Assembly: GCF_020283565.1 (NCBI RefSeq)
Contig: NC_060061.1
Coordinates: 558,001 to 622,000 of the forward strand
From: Trifolium pratense
Taxonomy: Eukaryota; Streptophyta; Magnoliopsida; Fabales; Fabaceae
DNA length: 64,000 nucleotides
Reading direction: 5' to 3'
Positions 1 to 13,068 of this stretch are shown here, in pieces (position 1 is the stretch's first letter; each line of letters opens with the position of its first letter). Under the pieces are notes generated by a model that saw only the letters and a program-made list of their open reading frames with translations, was not told the DNA's origin and did not search any database. The position numbers were made by a program, and so were the translations under genes.

Positions 1-1730
1 TTGAGTTTCACTTTGCTTCCGGGCTTTTTAACAGTTCAAAAGAATAAAATAAAAATGAAAATATCTCATTTTAATATATAATAATATAATAAAAGGCAGC
101 ATGATTGTGCAAAGTGCAAACTCATCACAACATACCTCAACCTGTGGTAATCTTATGTAAGCTTTTTCAGCCTTCAGTGTGACGATGCATGACTACCAAA
201 TCTACTTTACTATTCATATCGGCACAGTGCAAAACTACTTTTTTGCTCAGATAATTACTTTGGATACGCCCCCCTCTTGCGCATGTTTTACCCAAGATAC
301 ATTTCCTAGCTTCTGTAAAATCGCATCAGTATTATTATCAACAAAAAAAAAATCACATCAGTATCTTCATTGGGACATGACATGACATGAGAAGTGTTCT
401 CTCACTGTCAAACCAAACAGTTTTCTGTAAACACTTTTAGTCAGTGTAATTGTAAACAGTTTTCTTAATGTTACTCAGTTCAATAAATTGCAAAGCAATT
501 CATTTTCAAAGTTTTCTCTAAATTAATTAAATCAAATCGCAGCAACAATATCATCCGGTCTAGAGCGAGTGATTGATGCGAGTATTGTGAAAACTGATAG
601 TGTTCAATTTCTACTCATTGAAAAGAAAGAAAAAAAAAATTTAAAAAATCGAACCGGTCGGTTGGACCGAAAATCAGCCTTTAGAACATTATTATAACCC
701 ATTTGCATTTTTTAATGGGTCGCACATATTTTTCTATATTATTTTACATTTTTCAATTAAAGAAACGACTCAACTACAATTTTTTATTGAACTCATAACC
801 TCACACTCTGACACAATGTTATTGATAAAAGTATAGGAACAATTGATGCTCTTAGTGTCAACTCAGACAATCTTACACAATTCATAGTCTACGTAATCAC
901 AACAATTTAGGAAAACTTATGTGAATCGGATACACCCTCTGCACCTAAATATCAAAGCTAGGGAAAGACTCAAATTTATGGATTTGAATTCCTTGCGGTC
1001 AAAAAATAACTGCAGGTGAATAACAACCATTAGATATGATCAAGAGTAGAGAATCAACTGCATCAAAGAGTACAAAACAAGCTGACCGCATGAATGCAGC
1101 GTTTACCAACTGCATGGAATCCACATCCCAAATTTATAGACGATTCTCTCCTATATAGACTAGATAGCTGTTAAAGGAATAATTTTTCCGTTACAAGTTA
1201 CAACAACTACTATGTCAGTTATATCTGTATTAGCAGTTCCTTTATAATTAGATTTAACTTCAGTTGGCTTATCTGGCTTCCCTCATAGCTCTAGCAGCTA
1301 GTGTTACATTAATTATTATTATTTAATTAATCAATTCTAAATTTACAATAGAGAATATGTATGGGAAAAAAATTAAGTATTTGGTCTTTTTTTTTTTTTT
1401 TTTGGTGAATAGTATTTGGCCTTCTTTCATGACATGAAGTTATAGACCAATTGAATTTTCTTGATGACATAAGACGATTTACTTCTTTTTTTTTAAGGCA
1501 CCCAAGTACTCAATTAGATCAGTTGTTTATTAGTAATATTTTTTAGATGGATCTAATTAAACAATTGGCCTTCTGTATAAAAGATAAAAGAAATTACTCT
1601 AATTAAGTAACTTGTTCATGTAGGTGATGTTTAAAGGGAAAAAAAATCATGTTACTCAGACACAACTTTTTGACACAAAAACAAAACGAGTTTGAAGGGG
1701 AAAAAAATCATGTTACCTGCACACAACTTT
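1..1730. other. AT-rich intergenic DNA
   Basis: No gene is supported. Long A and T runs; a short duplicated word (AAAAAATCATGTTAC) at about 1643-1720 stands next to the foldback repeat. Short frames here have no recognisable features. Confidence 0.5.
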
Positions 1731-1976
1731 GAAAATTTCTCATCCCATCTACCCACTTTCTCACACACTCCCTGTTTTTCCATTTTTGTCATTGGTCAAA
1801 AAATTTGGAACGCATTTTCCGAATTTTTTTTGCCTTTAAAAACAACTTCGGAATGTGTTTTCCAAATTTGAACTAAAAAAATTCGAAAAACGCGTTCCGA
1901 ATTGTTTGACCAAGGACAAAAATGAAATTTCCAGGGAGTGTGTGAGAAAGTGGGTAGGTGGAATGAGAAATTTTCC
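1731..1976. repeat. Foldback MITE-like inverted repeat
   Basis: The left arm from GAAAATTTCTCATCCC through the CCCACTTTCTCACACACTCC stretch and the TTGGTCAAA word is matched in reverse complement by the right arm ending GAATGAGAAATTTTC. The centre is near 1855. The two arms make almost the whole sequence self-complementary, so frames on both strands here are artefacts. No clear target duplication. Confidence 0.65.
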
Positions 1977-3034
1977 ACAACTTTTTGACACAAATACAAA
2001 ACACTGTATTGATAACGATTTTGTACATGATTTAAACACACATGGTTAATTACATGATTAATATTTATCTTTGCCATTCATTCAGAAAAATGAAAATTAC
2101 ATGATTAATCATATATGCGAGAGAGTTATTTCTATTGGTCAAATGATGATCACTTTCTCCTAACTAACGAGCCATTTTGTTAAAAAAAAACTCTCAAAAT
2201 AACTTGCACTTTCAATTTAACATTAATTATTTTTTGTGAAGTACTAGTACTACTCAATTAGTTGTTGATCCGTGATCGTGTATTTTGAAGTTTGAACTAG
2301 CCAAAGGTTGGAATGTTGAATAGTTTTGCTAAAGCACTAAATATCATTAGACGCGTTAAGTTAGATGAATTTGTTTTGTTTTTTCACAGACAAAAAGGAA
2401 AAAGAAAACAATGCCTAATGTACTGCCTAAGCCTAACCACATGTGTTCAAACTTCTTCCACAAGCTATGAAGTGCTTTGCACGTCTATAATTCATAAACT
2501 CGTTTTGATGATTCTTGATTCCTTTTTAACCTAAAATATATATAGTAGTACTTGTTTAGGCACTAAAGAGAAATGTTGCCGTTTATCTATTGACTTGACT
2601 TGACTTGAGACTGTTGGTAAAAGTAAAACACCACACCAACTTTGCATTTTCCTTGTGCTTTCTTTCATCAACTTTGCTTTGTGCTTACTAAAGTATCATT
2701 ATCATGCATTCAAGTATTTATGGTTGACTTTTTTTAAAATTTTTAAAACTACTATTATGTTAAACGAAATAAATTATTTTTCTCATGTTTTGTAGGATCC
2801 ATTTGATTTTTAAAGAATGAGATTATGTTAAAATTTGGAATTTGACCTAGATAAATAAATTTTGACTAAATATTATTCATCTCAGAAATTGAAATCAAAT
2901 TCTTACGAGTAATTTATCTGAGAATTTCATCAACCAATCGAGTTCAAACAAATTTTATTTTTTTATTAGGTTTTAGTTGAGCAAAAAGTTCCATTTCGGA
3001 TTGACGGTGGAAACTGAAAACTATAGGCAGGAAC
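1977..3034. other. AT-rich intergenic DNA, nothing recognised
   Basis: No coding frame with family features, no clear repeat. Ends at the target duplication of the hAT-type element. Confidence 0.4.
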
Positions 3035-4208
3035 TAGGGGTGAGCAAAATAGCTGGTCACGTGGATAAAACCACATCTAAATCCAAAATCATATCCAATT
3101 AACCGGTTATTTACAAACAAATATAAACCAGTCTATCACAAAATGGTTGGTCATCCACTTTTATAAATCCAGTTTTTATTTTGGATGTCCAGATTTATAA
3201 CCATATCCGTTGGATCACAAAAAATGTAGAGATCTAGATAAATACTCCATCTTTCATCACCACCATTTTCTATTAATAAATCTATATAAAAGAAAAAAAA
3301 ACAAATAAAAAAAAAGGAAACAAAGTAAGAAACAGAACGAGGGAGAAAGAGAGAAAAGCTCTCTCCGTCGCCGCAAATCCGGCCAACCACCACCATCTCC
3401 AGCCAATCCGACCAACCACCACACCATCCTCTCTCTCCCCCCCGCTCTCTCCCTCTCTCTCTCTCCCGCTCTCTCTGGTTGTTTATTTTTAATTTCATTT
3501 TGCATTCCATCCAACGACGGATCTCATTGCTGCTACTCACTTCTAAGCCTTCCGAACAACCATTCTCAACGAAGGGATCTATAATTTCTACACTACTCAT
3601 CGAAACCATATCCAATTAAGATTTTAGTGTGAAACATGTTTTCAATGGAATTTTGTTTTGGGTTATTGTAATGTTTATGCAGGTTTGGATTATTAAATCC
3701 TAAAACTTGAAGATACGATTCTAGTGGTGGGACAATTTTGTTGGAAGGTTTGAAGTACAGAGAAGAAGATGAAACGTATTAACAAGTAATAAAAAATAAA
3801 ATAAAATAAGTGGTTACAAACAGGTAACAGGTTACATAGAGAAAACTAGTGGATGATGTGGCAAATTTTAATTGGAGTGTCTTAGAGGAGTGTGACCCTA
3901 GCAAATTTAATTGTCTTTTAAATTTCAGGTATGAGATTTTTTATTTTTGTTTTTTTTGTAAATTTTGGTTTTAAAAATTGAAAGAGAAATATTGGTTTTA
4001 ATTTGTATTTAGAAAAAAACTGGTTTTAAACCAAATTTAAACCAGTTTTATAAAAATAACCGGTTTGGTAACCATAACCAAATTTATAACCAGTTATGTA
4101 ACCAGTTTGTAGAAAAATGTGGTTATGGTTATCAATCCGAATCCATTTAAGTGGTTTTGGTTTGGATACGGTTTGGTTTGTAAAAATATCCGACCATGCA
4201 CACTCCTA
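3035..4208. mobile_element. Non-autonomous hAT-type element with captured-looking insert
   Basis: Ends are TAGGGGTGAGCA on the left and TGCACACTCCTA on the right, imperfect inverted repeats. The 8 bases GCAGGAAC stand directly before (3027-3034) and after (4209-4216) the element, the length expected for hAT transposition. Both subterminal regions are full of ACCGGTT and AACCA words in opposite orientation. The interior at about 3340-3620 is more GC-rich and, read on the minus strand, has an open frame of 154 codons with a purine-rich (GAGA)n stretch like a plant 5' leader; it may be a captured gene fragment. No transposase is present. Confidence 0.75.
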
Positions 4209-4216
4209 GCAGGAAC

Positions 4217-5940
4217 ATTGTTGGATAAAATTGTAGCTTAGAATGATTTTAAATAATTTAAATCTCTCTAAAATTGTTGGTTTTCAACTATGTAATTTTG
4301 AATCTTTAGTTTTAGTTGGTCGGTTTTTATACTTCTCTAATTTCTCAATCATGTGATGTTGAACTCTCTTATTTTAATTGAACGAGTATGACCCCCTAAT
4401 TTATCCTCCTTCTGATTTCATGACTCCTCTAATTTCAGTGTTTGTTTATATTAATAACACCGAAAACTTGTTCTTCTTTTAATCTATCATTTATCGTTAA
4501 ATAAAAATGTCATGTCAGTATAATTTAGTCAAAAACTATATATAGGGGCAACGAAATTAGAAATAGGGTAAATTATGGGACCAAAATAGATTTAATTGAA
4601 ACTTAAAGAGGTTCAAAATTACATAATTGGAAAACTAAGTGGACCAAAATCCTTCAATTGAAATTAAGGGTTTCAAAGTTGCATAATTGAAAAGTTAGAC
4701 GACTAACCAAGACATTTGTTTTCAATTGATTAATGAGCTCATTCTAGAATTAATTGTTCAAGAGAATCCGAGTTCGATTTCCGATGGGAACAACTCTTAG
4801 TCAGACCTTACTTACCTCGCGATCAAATTTTAAATTTTTGAAACTCCTTGCACTGAACAACATATATATATTTTTTGGTTAAATTTCATTTTTTGGTCAA
4901 GTCAATTTAGTGTATTTATTGTAAAAAAAAGACGACTTATTGTATTGCGACATAAGTTCATAAAAATGTGTATAATTTGTTTACACATAAATTACATAGT
5001 TATTTAAAAAATAATAATAAAAAAGACGATTCAATGTATTGCGATATAAGTTAATTTTAAAATGTGTGTAAAATTCGCTTATGGTACATAATTATTGTAA
5101 AAAAAAAAAGACGATTCAATGTATTGCGACCTAAATTCATTTTAAGAATGTGTAAAATTAATTTACATTTATTCAAAAGTAAAATGAAAATTGTACTATA
5201 GTCTACTATAGAATTACAAAATAAGTTTTGATAAAAAAGATTTACAAAATAAGTTAGTAGTATTTTAAATACCTAAAAAAAGTAGTATTAATTTGTAGCA
5301 TATAAATATAATAATAATTTTTAATGAAACTTATATTTATTTAAAAAAAAAATGAAACTTATGTTTAAATACATAATTTTTGTTTGACGCATATTTAAAT
5401 ACATAAATAGAAGTAACAAAAAAAAAAAATACATAAATAGAAACCATCCTTCACACTAATTTTTTTAATAAAAAGACAAACAGTTTTATTAATGATTGTT
5501 AGCATATAATCCATTATATTTAATTTACACTATTAGGAAACAACGCGTTGGTATATTAAAAGTCTATAGAGAGAGGCATGATTTCATGTTAATATTAAAA
5601 TCAACTACTAAATTTAATGAAATTTATATACTCCTAAAATAAAAACCAAAATAACTCCATCGTAAATGACCAAAACTACTACTCCTACCGTACTCACCAC
5701 TCATCAGATATTTATTTTTTGACTAAACTTGCAAGCGAAGTTTGTTGAATTGAATATTATAATAATAATATTTTTGGCAGTTGAGTAAAAGCATTAAAAA
5801 TATAACTCTAGGCAAACTCTTTATTTGGTATTTTTACTAGAAAAAGACAAAAAAAATGTTGGTGAAAGAGTCTAAGAAGAGTGTTGACCATAAGAATCTG
5901 AAAACGAAGCCCACATGCAACTTGGGCTGAAAATGACATG
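4217..5940. other. AT-rich intergenic DNA with a SINE-like piece and a tandem repeat
   Basis: A tRNA-promoter-like word (GAGTTCGATTTCC) near 4770 lies in a SINE-like segment of about 4720-4860. The tandem repeat is listed separately. The rest is AT-rich with no supported gene. Confidence 0.4.
4923..5175. repeat. Three tandem units of about 90-115 bp
   Basis: Each unit carries GACGAYT-ATTGTATTGCGAC-like words followed by TAAGTTCAT/TAATTT and AATGTGTRTAAAATT. The unit starts lie near 4929, 5022 and 5110. Units have diverged by several substitutions and small indels. Confidence 0.6.
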
Positions 5941-5941
5941 T

Positions 5942-5965
5942 GGGGTGGGGTGGGGTGGGGTGGGG
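5942..5965 (+). promoter_or_regulatory. Five GGGG tracts (potential G-quadruplex) upstream of the PUF gene
   Basis: Five runs of four G separated by single T residues, about 480 bp upstream of the PUF start codon and about 80-100 bp upstream of its TATA-like run. One-base loops and four-G tracts fit a very stable G-quadruplex on the plus strand. Confidence 0.6.
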
Positions 5966-6046
5966 TTAACACTATAGTATAAAATAAAAAAAATACACAT
6001 CAGATCAGAACATTCATCTTCATATAAGCCACACCACACCCCACAC

Positions 6047-6449
6047 ATATATATAAATACACAAAACTATACCCTTTTCATTATTAGTATTATTTTATTT
6101 AATTTATTCTCCGCATGAAAAAGTTACTATATATTGCATGCAGAATTTGAGTCCTAGGACTACTCTCCTTACCAACCTTTCCCTCTTCCCCTTCCTAATC
6201 TTTCTCATTCTTAGTTCATCACTCATTTCACCATAATCCTAATTTTTTATTTTCCTTTCCTTTTATATTAAATAAATAATAATAATAATAATTAATTTCC
6301 CTTTATAAAAACCCATTTTCTTTTTCTTTTTCCTCAAAGAAAACTAAAACTAAACCCTGTTTTCTTTTTCCAAACCATAACCAACCATAATCAGTGTCAC
6401 TGTGCCGTCACCGTCTTTTCATCTTCCGTAAGTAACAATCTAACCGTCG
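6047..6449 (+). promoter_or_regulatory. PUF gene core promoter and 5'UTR
   Basis: A TATA-like run (ACATATATATAAATAC) begins near 6045 and is followed by a TC-rich leader, (TAA)n at 6274-6292 and the first exon ATG at 6450. No intron was found in the leader. The position suggests transcription starts near 6080; this is inference. Confidence 0.4.
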
Positions 6450-9323
6450 ATGTCGAACCGCTTCAATCCCGATCTGGCCGAGAATGATCCGACGTCGTTT
6501 TCACCTCGATCGCTCTATCTTCGTTATTTATCATCGCTATCGCAAAACCAAAACCAGAACCAAAACCTGAACCTGAACCAGAACAATCAAAGTAATGAGG
6601 TTCGATTTTCACCTCAAATTCAAAACCCTAGTGGTGAGAATCAAACCCTAGAAGATGTTTTTTCTCGTCTTTCTGTTAATAATGTTAATAATCAATCTTA
6701 TGGTTATGGTGTTGGTGTCAATTCTGTTGTTGATTCCCCTTATTATAACTATGGGATTCAAGCTCGTGAAACAACTGGTTTCAATAGACCTAATATTGTT
6801 AACGGTGGCGGGGTAATTTCTCCCCCGCCGCAGAATCTTTTTATCAGGTCTGATAATAGAGATGTCTATGGGTTTAATGGGTTTAATAATGATTATGCTG
6901 TTTTAGCTAGGCAAAGTGGTTATGTTGGTTATGGTAATGGGGGTGTTGTTGGTGGTGGTGGTGGTGATGAATTGCTTGGAAAGATTCAATTTGGTTTGAT
7001 GAATGAATCCTCTGTGCAGAATGTTTCTTGGGGGGTTAATGTTAATGATGTTGTGAATGTGAATAATGTGAATGGAAGGAATTCACATTGGTTTGACGAT
7101 TTTCGTGGGAGGGTTTTTTCAATGGCTAAGGATCATCATGGAAGTAAGATTTTGCAGGATTTGATTGATAATTTCAAAGGTGAAGCTGTTTATTACATTT
7201 TCTTGGAGCTGATAAGTCATATGGTTGAGCTCATGCCTGATCCAGCTGGTAGTCAGGTTGTTCAAAAGATGGTTGGATTTTGCAATCAAGATCAACAGAC
7301 TAGGATTGTTTTGAACATCACTAACCATAGTCTTCAGTTGATCAAAATTTGCCTTAATCTTCATGGGTATATTTTCAATAATCTTGTTTTGAATACTTGT
7401 TTCTTGTTCATGAAGGCATTGTAATTTGTGCTTTGTGCTTTTTTTAATTGATTGTTTTTTGTATTTTTATTGTTGAAGTTCTCGTGCTGTTGAGAAGCTG
7501 TTGGAGAAGGTTACCACCAGACAACAAAGAACTCTAATTATGTCAGCTTTGACTCCAAGTGCTATTTTGATGTCTAAGGATATAAATGGTCACCGTGTGG
7601 TTCTTCATTGTTTGAAAAATTTCCCACATGAAGAAACTAAGGTGAAGTCTTTTCTTCATTTTGTTTTGTTTCAAACTTGCATACACACTTTTGAATTGCA
7701 GGGAACTATAGAGACAATTTAAGCTCAAATTGTGCATCCTTTTTACAAACATAACAATCTATTTAAATGTAATTTAAGATAGTTTCCTCATACATTGACT
7801 AAGATTTTGTCATTTTCTGCCCTGGCACTGCGCAGATTGTGGGTTTAGACATTTTTTATGGAACCCTCTAGGAGTTCTTTCATGCTACACTATAAATACT
7901 AATTCTTGTTATCATATTTAACCATACATTTCAAAAAAAAATTCTTTTTTGATGTATTCCTGTCTTTCATATATGTATTTTTGGAGTACTGAATAGTGGC
8001 ATGTTTGCTCTTCTTTGGATTAGTACTTCAGCATTATACAATGATGATTTTTTATTTCTTTCCCTAAATTACAAAGAAAGGAAAAAGGATCAACACTCTT
8101 ATTAGATAATACCTGTTTGTCAAATTACTTTACTTTGGTTTATGCACTTATTTATGTTCTGATAATGGTGGTCTTATGTCGCAGCAATTCCTGTATGTTC
8201 TTGCAAAAAACACTTTGTCAATTGCAAAAGATAAGACCGGATGTTGTGTGCTGCAGTATTGTGCTAGCCATACTCAAGGAGAAGCTAAGGATCACCTGAT
8301 CGATGACATTGTCCTTAATGCACCACTATTAGCAGAAGATTGTTACGGGTCTGTTTTTTCAAGTGTTTAGTTATTTTGTTTCTTAGCCAATATAGCCAAC
8401 TTTACTTATCTTCCCTGTGTTTTGTTTTCTCATCTTGCAGCAACTATGTGATTCAACATCTATTGTCTCTGAAAATTCCCAGAGTCTCGAACAACTTATT
8501 CAGTCAGCTTAAAGGACAATTTATATATCTTGCCTGCAATAAATATGGCAGTAATGTAGTGGAAAAATTTTTCCAAGACGCAGGAGTTAATCTATCTGCA
8601 CACATCATTGTGGAGTTGCTTCGTGATTCAAGTGTATCAAGGCTCCTTGTGGATCCATATGGAAATTATGTCATCAGTTCGGCATTGACAAGATTTAAGG
8701 TTAGCTTGCTTGAATGCATTGCAGTTTCTTAATCTTCATTTGTTGTGCATTACTCAATTTTCTAATTACCAAGGTGAACTGCATGGTTTTAGCTGTCTTA
8801 GTTGTAGATCAATATTTTTTCCTTCAAAAAAATGCATCTACCCTGAAGATGTTAGCTATTTCTTTTCTTTTTTCTTCTTCAGACAGCTAAATTATTTTAA
8901 AAGGCTCAAAATTGGTTTTTGTTAATGACCTGCACGTAAGTAATCATGCATTTCCTCAATTAAGAATTATAAGCAGTTTATTTGTTGTGGTCCTGTTGGC
9001 AATTCCTCTGTTGAAATAAATATGTATCACATGGTTTTTATTGGAATATGTAGTAGTTTCTCACTTTCTATTGGCATGTGCAGAGTATAGTAGTATACTA
9101 TTATAAACAAACACTGTATTAAACTCAATATTCTATTAGCTGCATATACCTCATTCACTGTGCTGTTGAGATAACTTTGTTTTTCTTATTTAATGAACAG
9201 GGTGCTCATAACATTAAGAATGCCCTGCTGCAGCTGATCCAAACTAATTCTCAAATGATGCGTACCAATATGTATGGCAAAAAGTTGCTTGATAAGTTTG
9301 AGGGAAGAAATCAGTATCTATAA
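6450..9323 (+). CDS. Pumilio/PUF-domain RNA-binding protein, 5 exons
   Basis: Exons are 6450-7366, 7479-7641, 8185-8348, 8441-8699 and 9201-9323; every intron is GT-AG and the phases join without a stop, giving 541 aa. The first ~210 residues are low-complexity, rich in Asn, Gln and Gly (an NQNQN run near residue 31). From about residue 213 to the end come Pumilio repeats, each with a G-x-x-V/I-x-x core: GSKILQ, GSQVVQ, GSRAVEK, GHRVVLH, GCCVLQ, GNYVIQ, GSNVVE, GNYVIS and GKKLLD. Known for the family: PUF repeats each bind one RNA base through the first, second and fifth residues of this core, usually in 3'UTRs, to repress or destabilise mRNA in the cytoplasm. The S/E pair in GSNVVE is the guanine type and the C/Q and S/Q pairs the adenine type. 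The long disordered N-terminus and late repeats resemble the Arabidopsis APUM8-12 group; that assignment is inference. The start is the first ATG of the open frame. Confidence 0.9.
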
Positions 9324-9800
9324 ACATAGTGTTTCATACCTACTAGGAGTAACCCTTTTTATGTATCTTCTTTTGTTTATTTGTTTATGTTCCTGTTTCT
9401 TTTACCCTGGTACGTACTAATTATGTCTTAGGCAGTTATTAAAAAAAAAATTGTGTCTTAGGCAGTTATCCCATAAAAAAAATCTAGTGTCTTTAAGCTG
9501 TTATCCCCCCCCAAAAAAATAGTGTCTTAGGCTATGTGTGTCTGTTGTTTCATTAGTTTCTTTTTCAGATTTTTGTTGTTGTTGTTGGCATGGAAGGACT
9601 TAGTTTGTGGAACAGTTTATATTGGACTAGAGAGGACAGTGCTCAGCAGCTGTATAGGAGTTTACCTCATGTGTGTTTATTGCAATGGAAGCTGTAGCGG
9701 GTCTCACAAGTTATGATATCTAGAGCTGTATTTTTTGTGACTTTACTGTTATTGTTGCTCTATATTATGTGTCCAATAAGAGAATAATGTGGATTGATAA
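9324..9800 (+). other. Probable 3'UTR of the PUF gene
   Basis: T-rich, gene-like sequence with no other frame. AATAAG/AATAAT words near 9774-9786 are possible poly(A) signals. A direct repeat of about 19 bp (TTGTCCTGTGGGTCG core) lies just past it at about 9830-9870. Confidence 0.35.
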
Positions 9801-11047
9801 ATTTAGGTGACTCTTTGTTCCTTGTAACTTTGTCCTGTGGGTCGTTTTGTCTTTGTCCTGTGGGTCGTTTTGTTTTAGATTTTTGCAGAATTATAAGTTT
9901 GGATCAAAACTTGGTAGAATAATATGTTATGACTTTTTTGTTTACAATTGTTCATTTCTACTCTACTCTCGTTTTGTTTTATATTTTGTTATTACTTTTT
10001 TGTTTATATGAAGCATCATACTGCTTCTAGTATATTTCTACTGTGTCGTGAGATTTTCATCGTTTTAATTATTTCTTCACTGACTTAGGATTTGGGTACA
10101 CATTAAAATGCATATTATTTACTTTAATTTCAACATAAAAAATATGTATTTTTGAGTTCATTTTTCTTTTTCTCCAAGTATGCGTTAAAATTATATTTAT
10201 TTGTGGTTGTGACTTAACAAGTCTTTCTTGACCGACCTTACTTTAGGCTATTAAAACTTTTTATTTTACAACTCAACCCTATCTCAAGAATTCTAATATA
10301 TAGTTCACTACTCCGGTTTCTTGGTTTCACCGACTTCTACCCTCACCGCGTTCCACCTCTCTATACCCTTAAATTGCTCCCCCTAACAATCCAAACTTCT
10401 TTATCACAATGTAGTTGTATGAGTATGATGGTGGTGCGCGTGTCTTCTTGTCACCGTCTCTAAACCCCAAATGGGGTAGCTCTCACAACCGAATGCACTG
10501 CCACAACCGAATGCACTGCCACAGTTTTGGCTATTAACACCATCGCCACCAGCGTTAGGTCGTTATGTTTGTGAAGAAGATTGCGGTTCTTTATGACCGC
10601 ATCTCTAGGTTGCTTTTGGATTTGAGTTTTCAACGTTGGTTTTCATCGGCATGACCATTGACGACAAACTCTGCAACGATTCCTCAAAGCAAGCTTTCAT
10701 TTTCCATGGCAAGGCCTTAACAATTGTTACAACCACAAGTTTGTGTCACAAAACTCGGCTGTTAGTACTGGTTCTGATTATGCATGATCCATCCTCGAAT
10801 TCTGGTTATTGTGGGTGGTTGTTGTGTTCATCGATTAGTTTGTAATTTTCCAATCATACATGCCTTATTATCTGTATCAGTCTTTGTGATTGATTTTGAA
10901 CTGATTTGATATCCTCGTCATTATCTCAGTTTGATGTTGGATTGTTTGGCTCGAAAAAGTTATTTTGCTTGCTATCATTCAATACAGGGAGTTGTTGGTT
11001 CTTGGATCTGTTCCGTGTTGACGGTCGGTCCATACACTCGTTTTTGA

Positions 11048-11251
11048 GACCTCTGGTTAGTGCTTCAAATTATAAAGCATCATATTTTTTGTAATTTGGT
11101 TTTGCGCACGTACGTAGGTGTGCTGGATTATGCTCGTGATTGTTGTTCGACCTCTGATTAGTGCTTAGAATTATCAAGCATCATCTTTTTTGTAATATGG
11201 TTTCGCACACGTACGCAGGTGTGCTGGATTATGCTCGTGATTATTGTTCGT
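11048..11251. repeat. Tandem duplication of about 100 bp
   Basis: Two adjacent copies each run from GACCTCTG(G/A)TTAGTGCTT through CACGTACG(T/C)AGGTGTGCTGG to GCTCGTGATT(G/A)TTGTTC. They differ by only a few bases, so the duplication is fairly young. Confidence 0.75.
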
Positions 11252-11544
11252 TTGTTTGGATGAGCTAGGGGTTTGATACACGTATTGTTTTGAATCTATT
11301 TATTATCCATTTATGTTAACTTATATTTTTGTGTAGATTTATTAGGTTAGATTTTACGTTCCGTATATTTTGCACTCTTTTATTTTTATTAATCTAATTT
11401 CCTGTGCTTAAAATTTTGGTATCACACTAAGATATCTCTTTGGTAAGATCAAAGGATTATAATTTATAAGCAACATAAAAATAGAAGAGCAATTATAATT
11501 TTTTTACACACAATGGGCCTCTTTCATAAATTGTTTGATGGTTT

Positions 11545-11702
11545 TTCTTCCCCAAATTTCTCTTCTCACTAAAAAAATAATTTCGAAAAACGTTTTTTTA
11601 GTTTTTTCCAGTGTAAGCAAATAAAATTTATACTGAAAAAAGTTTTGAAAAATATTTTTCGAAATTTTTTGACAGAGAAAAGAAATTTAGGGAGAGGGGT
11701 TT
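11545..11702. repeat. Small foldback repeat
   Basis: TTCCCCAAATTTCTCTTCTC on the left is matched by GAGAAAAGAAATTTAGGGAG on the right, and the inner TTTCGAAAAACG by its near complement; centre near 11620. Similar in style to the 1731-1976 repeat but a different sequence. Confidence 0.5.
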
Positions 11703-12359
11703 CAAATTGTTTATATGGATTTAATGGCTCCAACTTCACCTTTACAAGAATTTGACTTCTTCAAAGAAAAAAAATTAAGGGTTGTTATTTCACAAACTCA
11801 ATATACATTTTTGGTTTTTAATCAATGGTCTACAATATTGCCTTTTTTGTTCTCAATATACATTTTTGAGTCAAAAAACAAAATGAGTTGCTCATTTTAG
11901 GAGAGCCGTATTCTTATTTTGATATCTAACAAAATTATATTTATACATATTTTACCATAATTTGTTGGAACTAATTCTAATTTTATTTTAATATTTAACA
12001 ACAATTATAGTATTATACAATAATATTTCAATCGTTAGGTCATATCTAACTTGTGGTACTTATTGCTTGCTCCCTGTGTTTCGCCAAAATAAAACCTAAG
12101 GAACAACAACTTCATCAAGTTATTAGCTCAAATAAAAATAACAAAACTTCATCAAGTTATAGATAAGATATTCTCAATGTTGCAACATTGTCTGGGTTTT
12201 CTATTTTTCTTTTTAGGCGAGACATTGTCTTGAATTAAACTAATCATTATCCCGATATCAAAATAACATTATTAACTAACATAATCATAATAAGTGCTAA
12301 AAGTTTATTGACTATTCAGCCTAAATTCGATCATTGGCTCATAAATAAATAAATAAATA

Positions 12360-13068
12360 CAAGTTGGAAAAAGTTAATCTTTACCGGAGAGGTGTGATGC
12401 TTGATGCAGGTAATCAAGACTGTATGTGGTGTGCGGCTAATCTAGCTAGAGTCAGGGATCAATCTGTTGGTTACACTGTGATTTTGCTCAAACTGTGTGG
12501 CGGGAGGTGTGCAAGTAGCTGCATGCATTTGGATATAATTATTCCCCCTAATCTGTTTGTTCTTTTTCTCTGGTTCTATGGCACGTCATCGAATAAAAAG
12601 GTGCGGAAGGGATTCTTGCTTATTTGGCATTCAACTCTATGGTTTTAATGGAAAGCTAGGAATGTTAAGGATTTTTAAGAATGTCATCAAAGATCCTAGA
12701 GAAATTGTTGAAGAGATTAAGGTTATGTCGTGGAGGTGGAGTGTGCACCCTTTGAAGATATCTCCATGTTTGTTGTATGAATGGATGCAGTTGCCGCGAT
12801 ACTGTTTCCGGAGGTGATTCTTTGACTTTTCTGCCGGGGTTTGGTGTTTTTTCTCCTGCTGTTTTTTGCTGGGCTGTTGATATGTACTGGTGTTGGTGCT
12901 CAAGTGTAGGCTTTTGTTTTTTTGTTCCGCCGTTATCAAAAGTGTAATATCCTAGTCTATTGAGAATCTGTTTCTGCAGCTTTTTCCCCTGCTTGCTTTC
13001 TCCTTGTGTATTTCTTGTACCCTTGGTGAAGTTTAATAAAATATGTTGTTTCAAAAAAAATAAATAAT
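12360..13068 (+). pseudogene. 5'-truncated LINE (non-LTR retrotransposon), reverse transcriptase C-terminal end
   Basis: The plus strand encodes, in two frames broken by at least one frameshift near 12470-12560 and stops near 12647, pieces typical of the C-terminal zf-RVT end of plant LINE polyproteins: LYRRGVMLDAG, a Cys-rich C-x-W-C start, KKVRKGFLLIWHS and, in the next frame, NVIKDPREIVEEIKVMSWRW. It is followed by the usual ~240-bp untranslated tail, an AATAAA at about 13033 and an A-rich end (AAAAAAAATAAATAA). AAATAAATA words stand at both ends and may be the target duplication. Known for the family: truncation at the 5' end follows incomplete target-primed reverse transcription. Confidence 0.8.

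Larger units (their letters stand above)
9801..12343. other. Intergenic DNA with short tandem repeats
   Basis: No supported gene. The stretch 10300-11050 has higher GC and gene-like composition, with weak frames but no recognisable domain; it could be an old gene or transposon fragment. Contains a ~100-bp tandem duplication and a foldback repeat, listed separately. Confidence 0.4.

Noticed and set aside
3151..3615. 154-codon minus-strand frame as a gene
   Set aside because: Lies in a non-autonomous hAT element, rich in simple (GAGA)n and Phe runs; kept only as a possible captured fragment.
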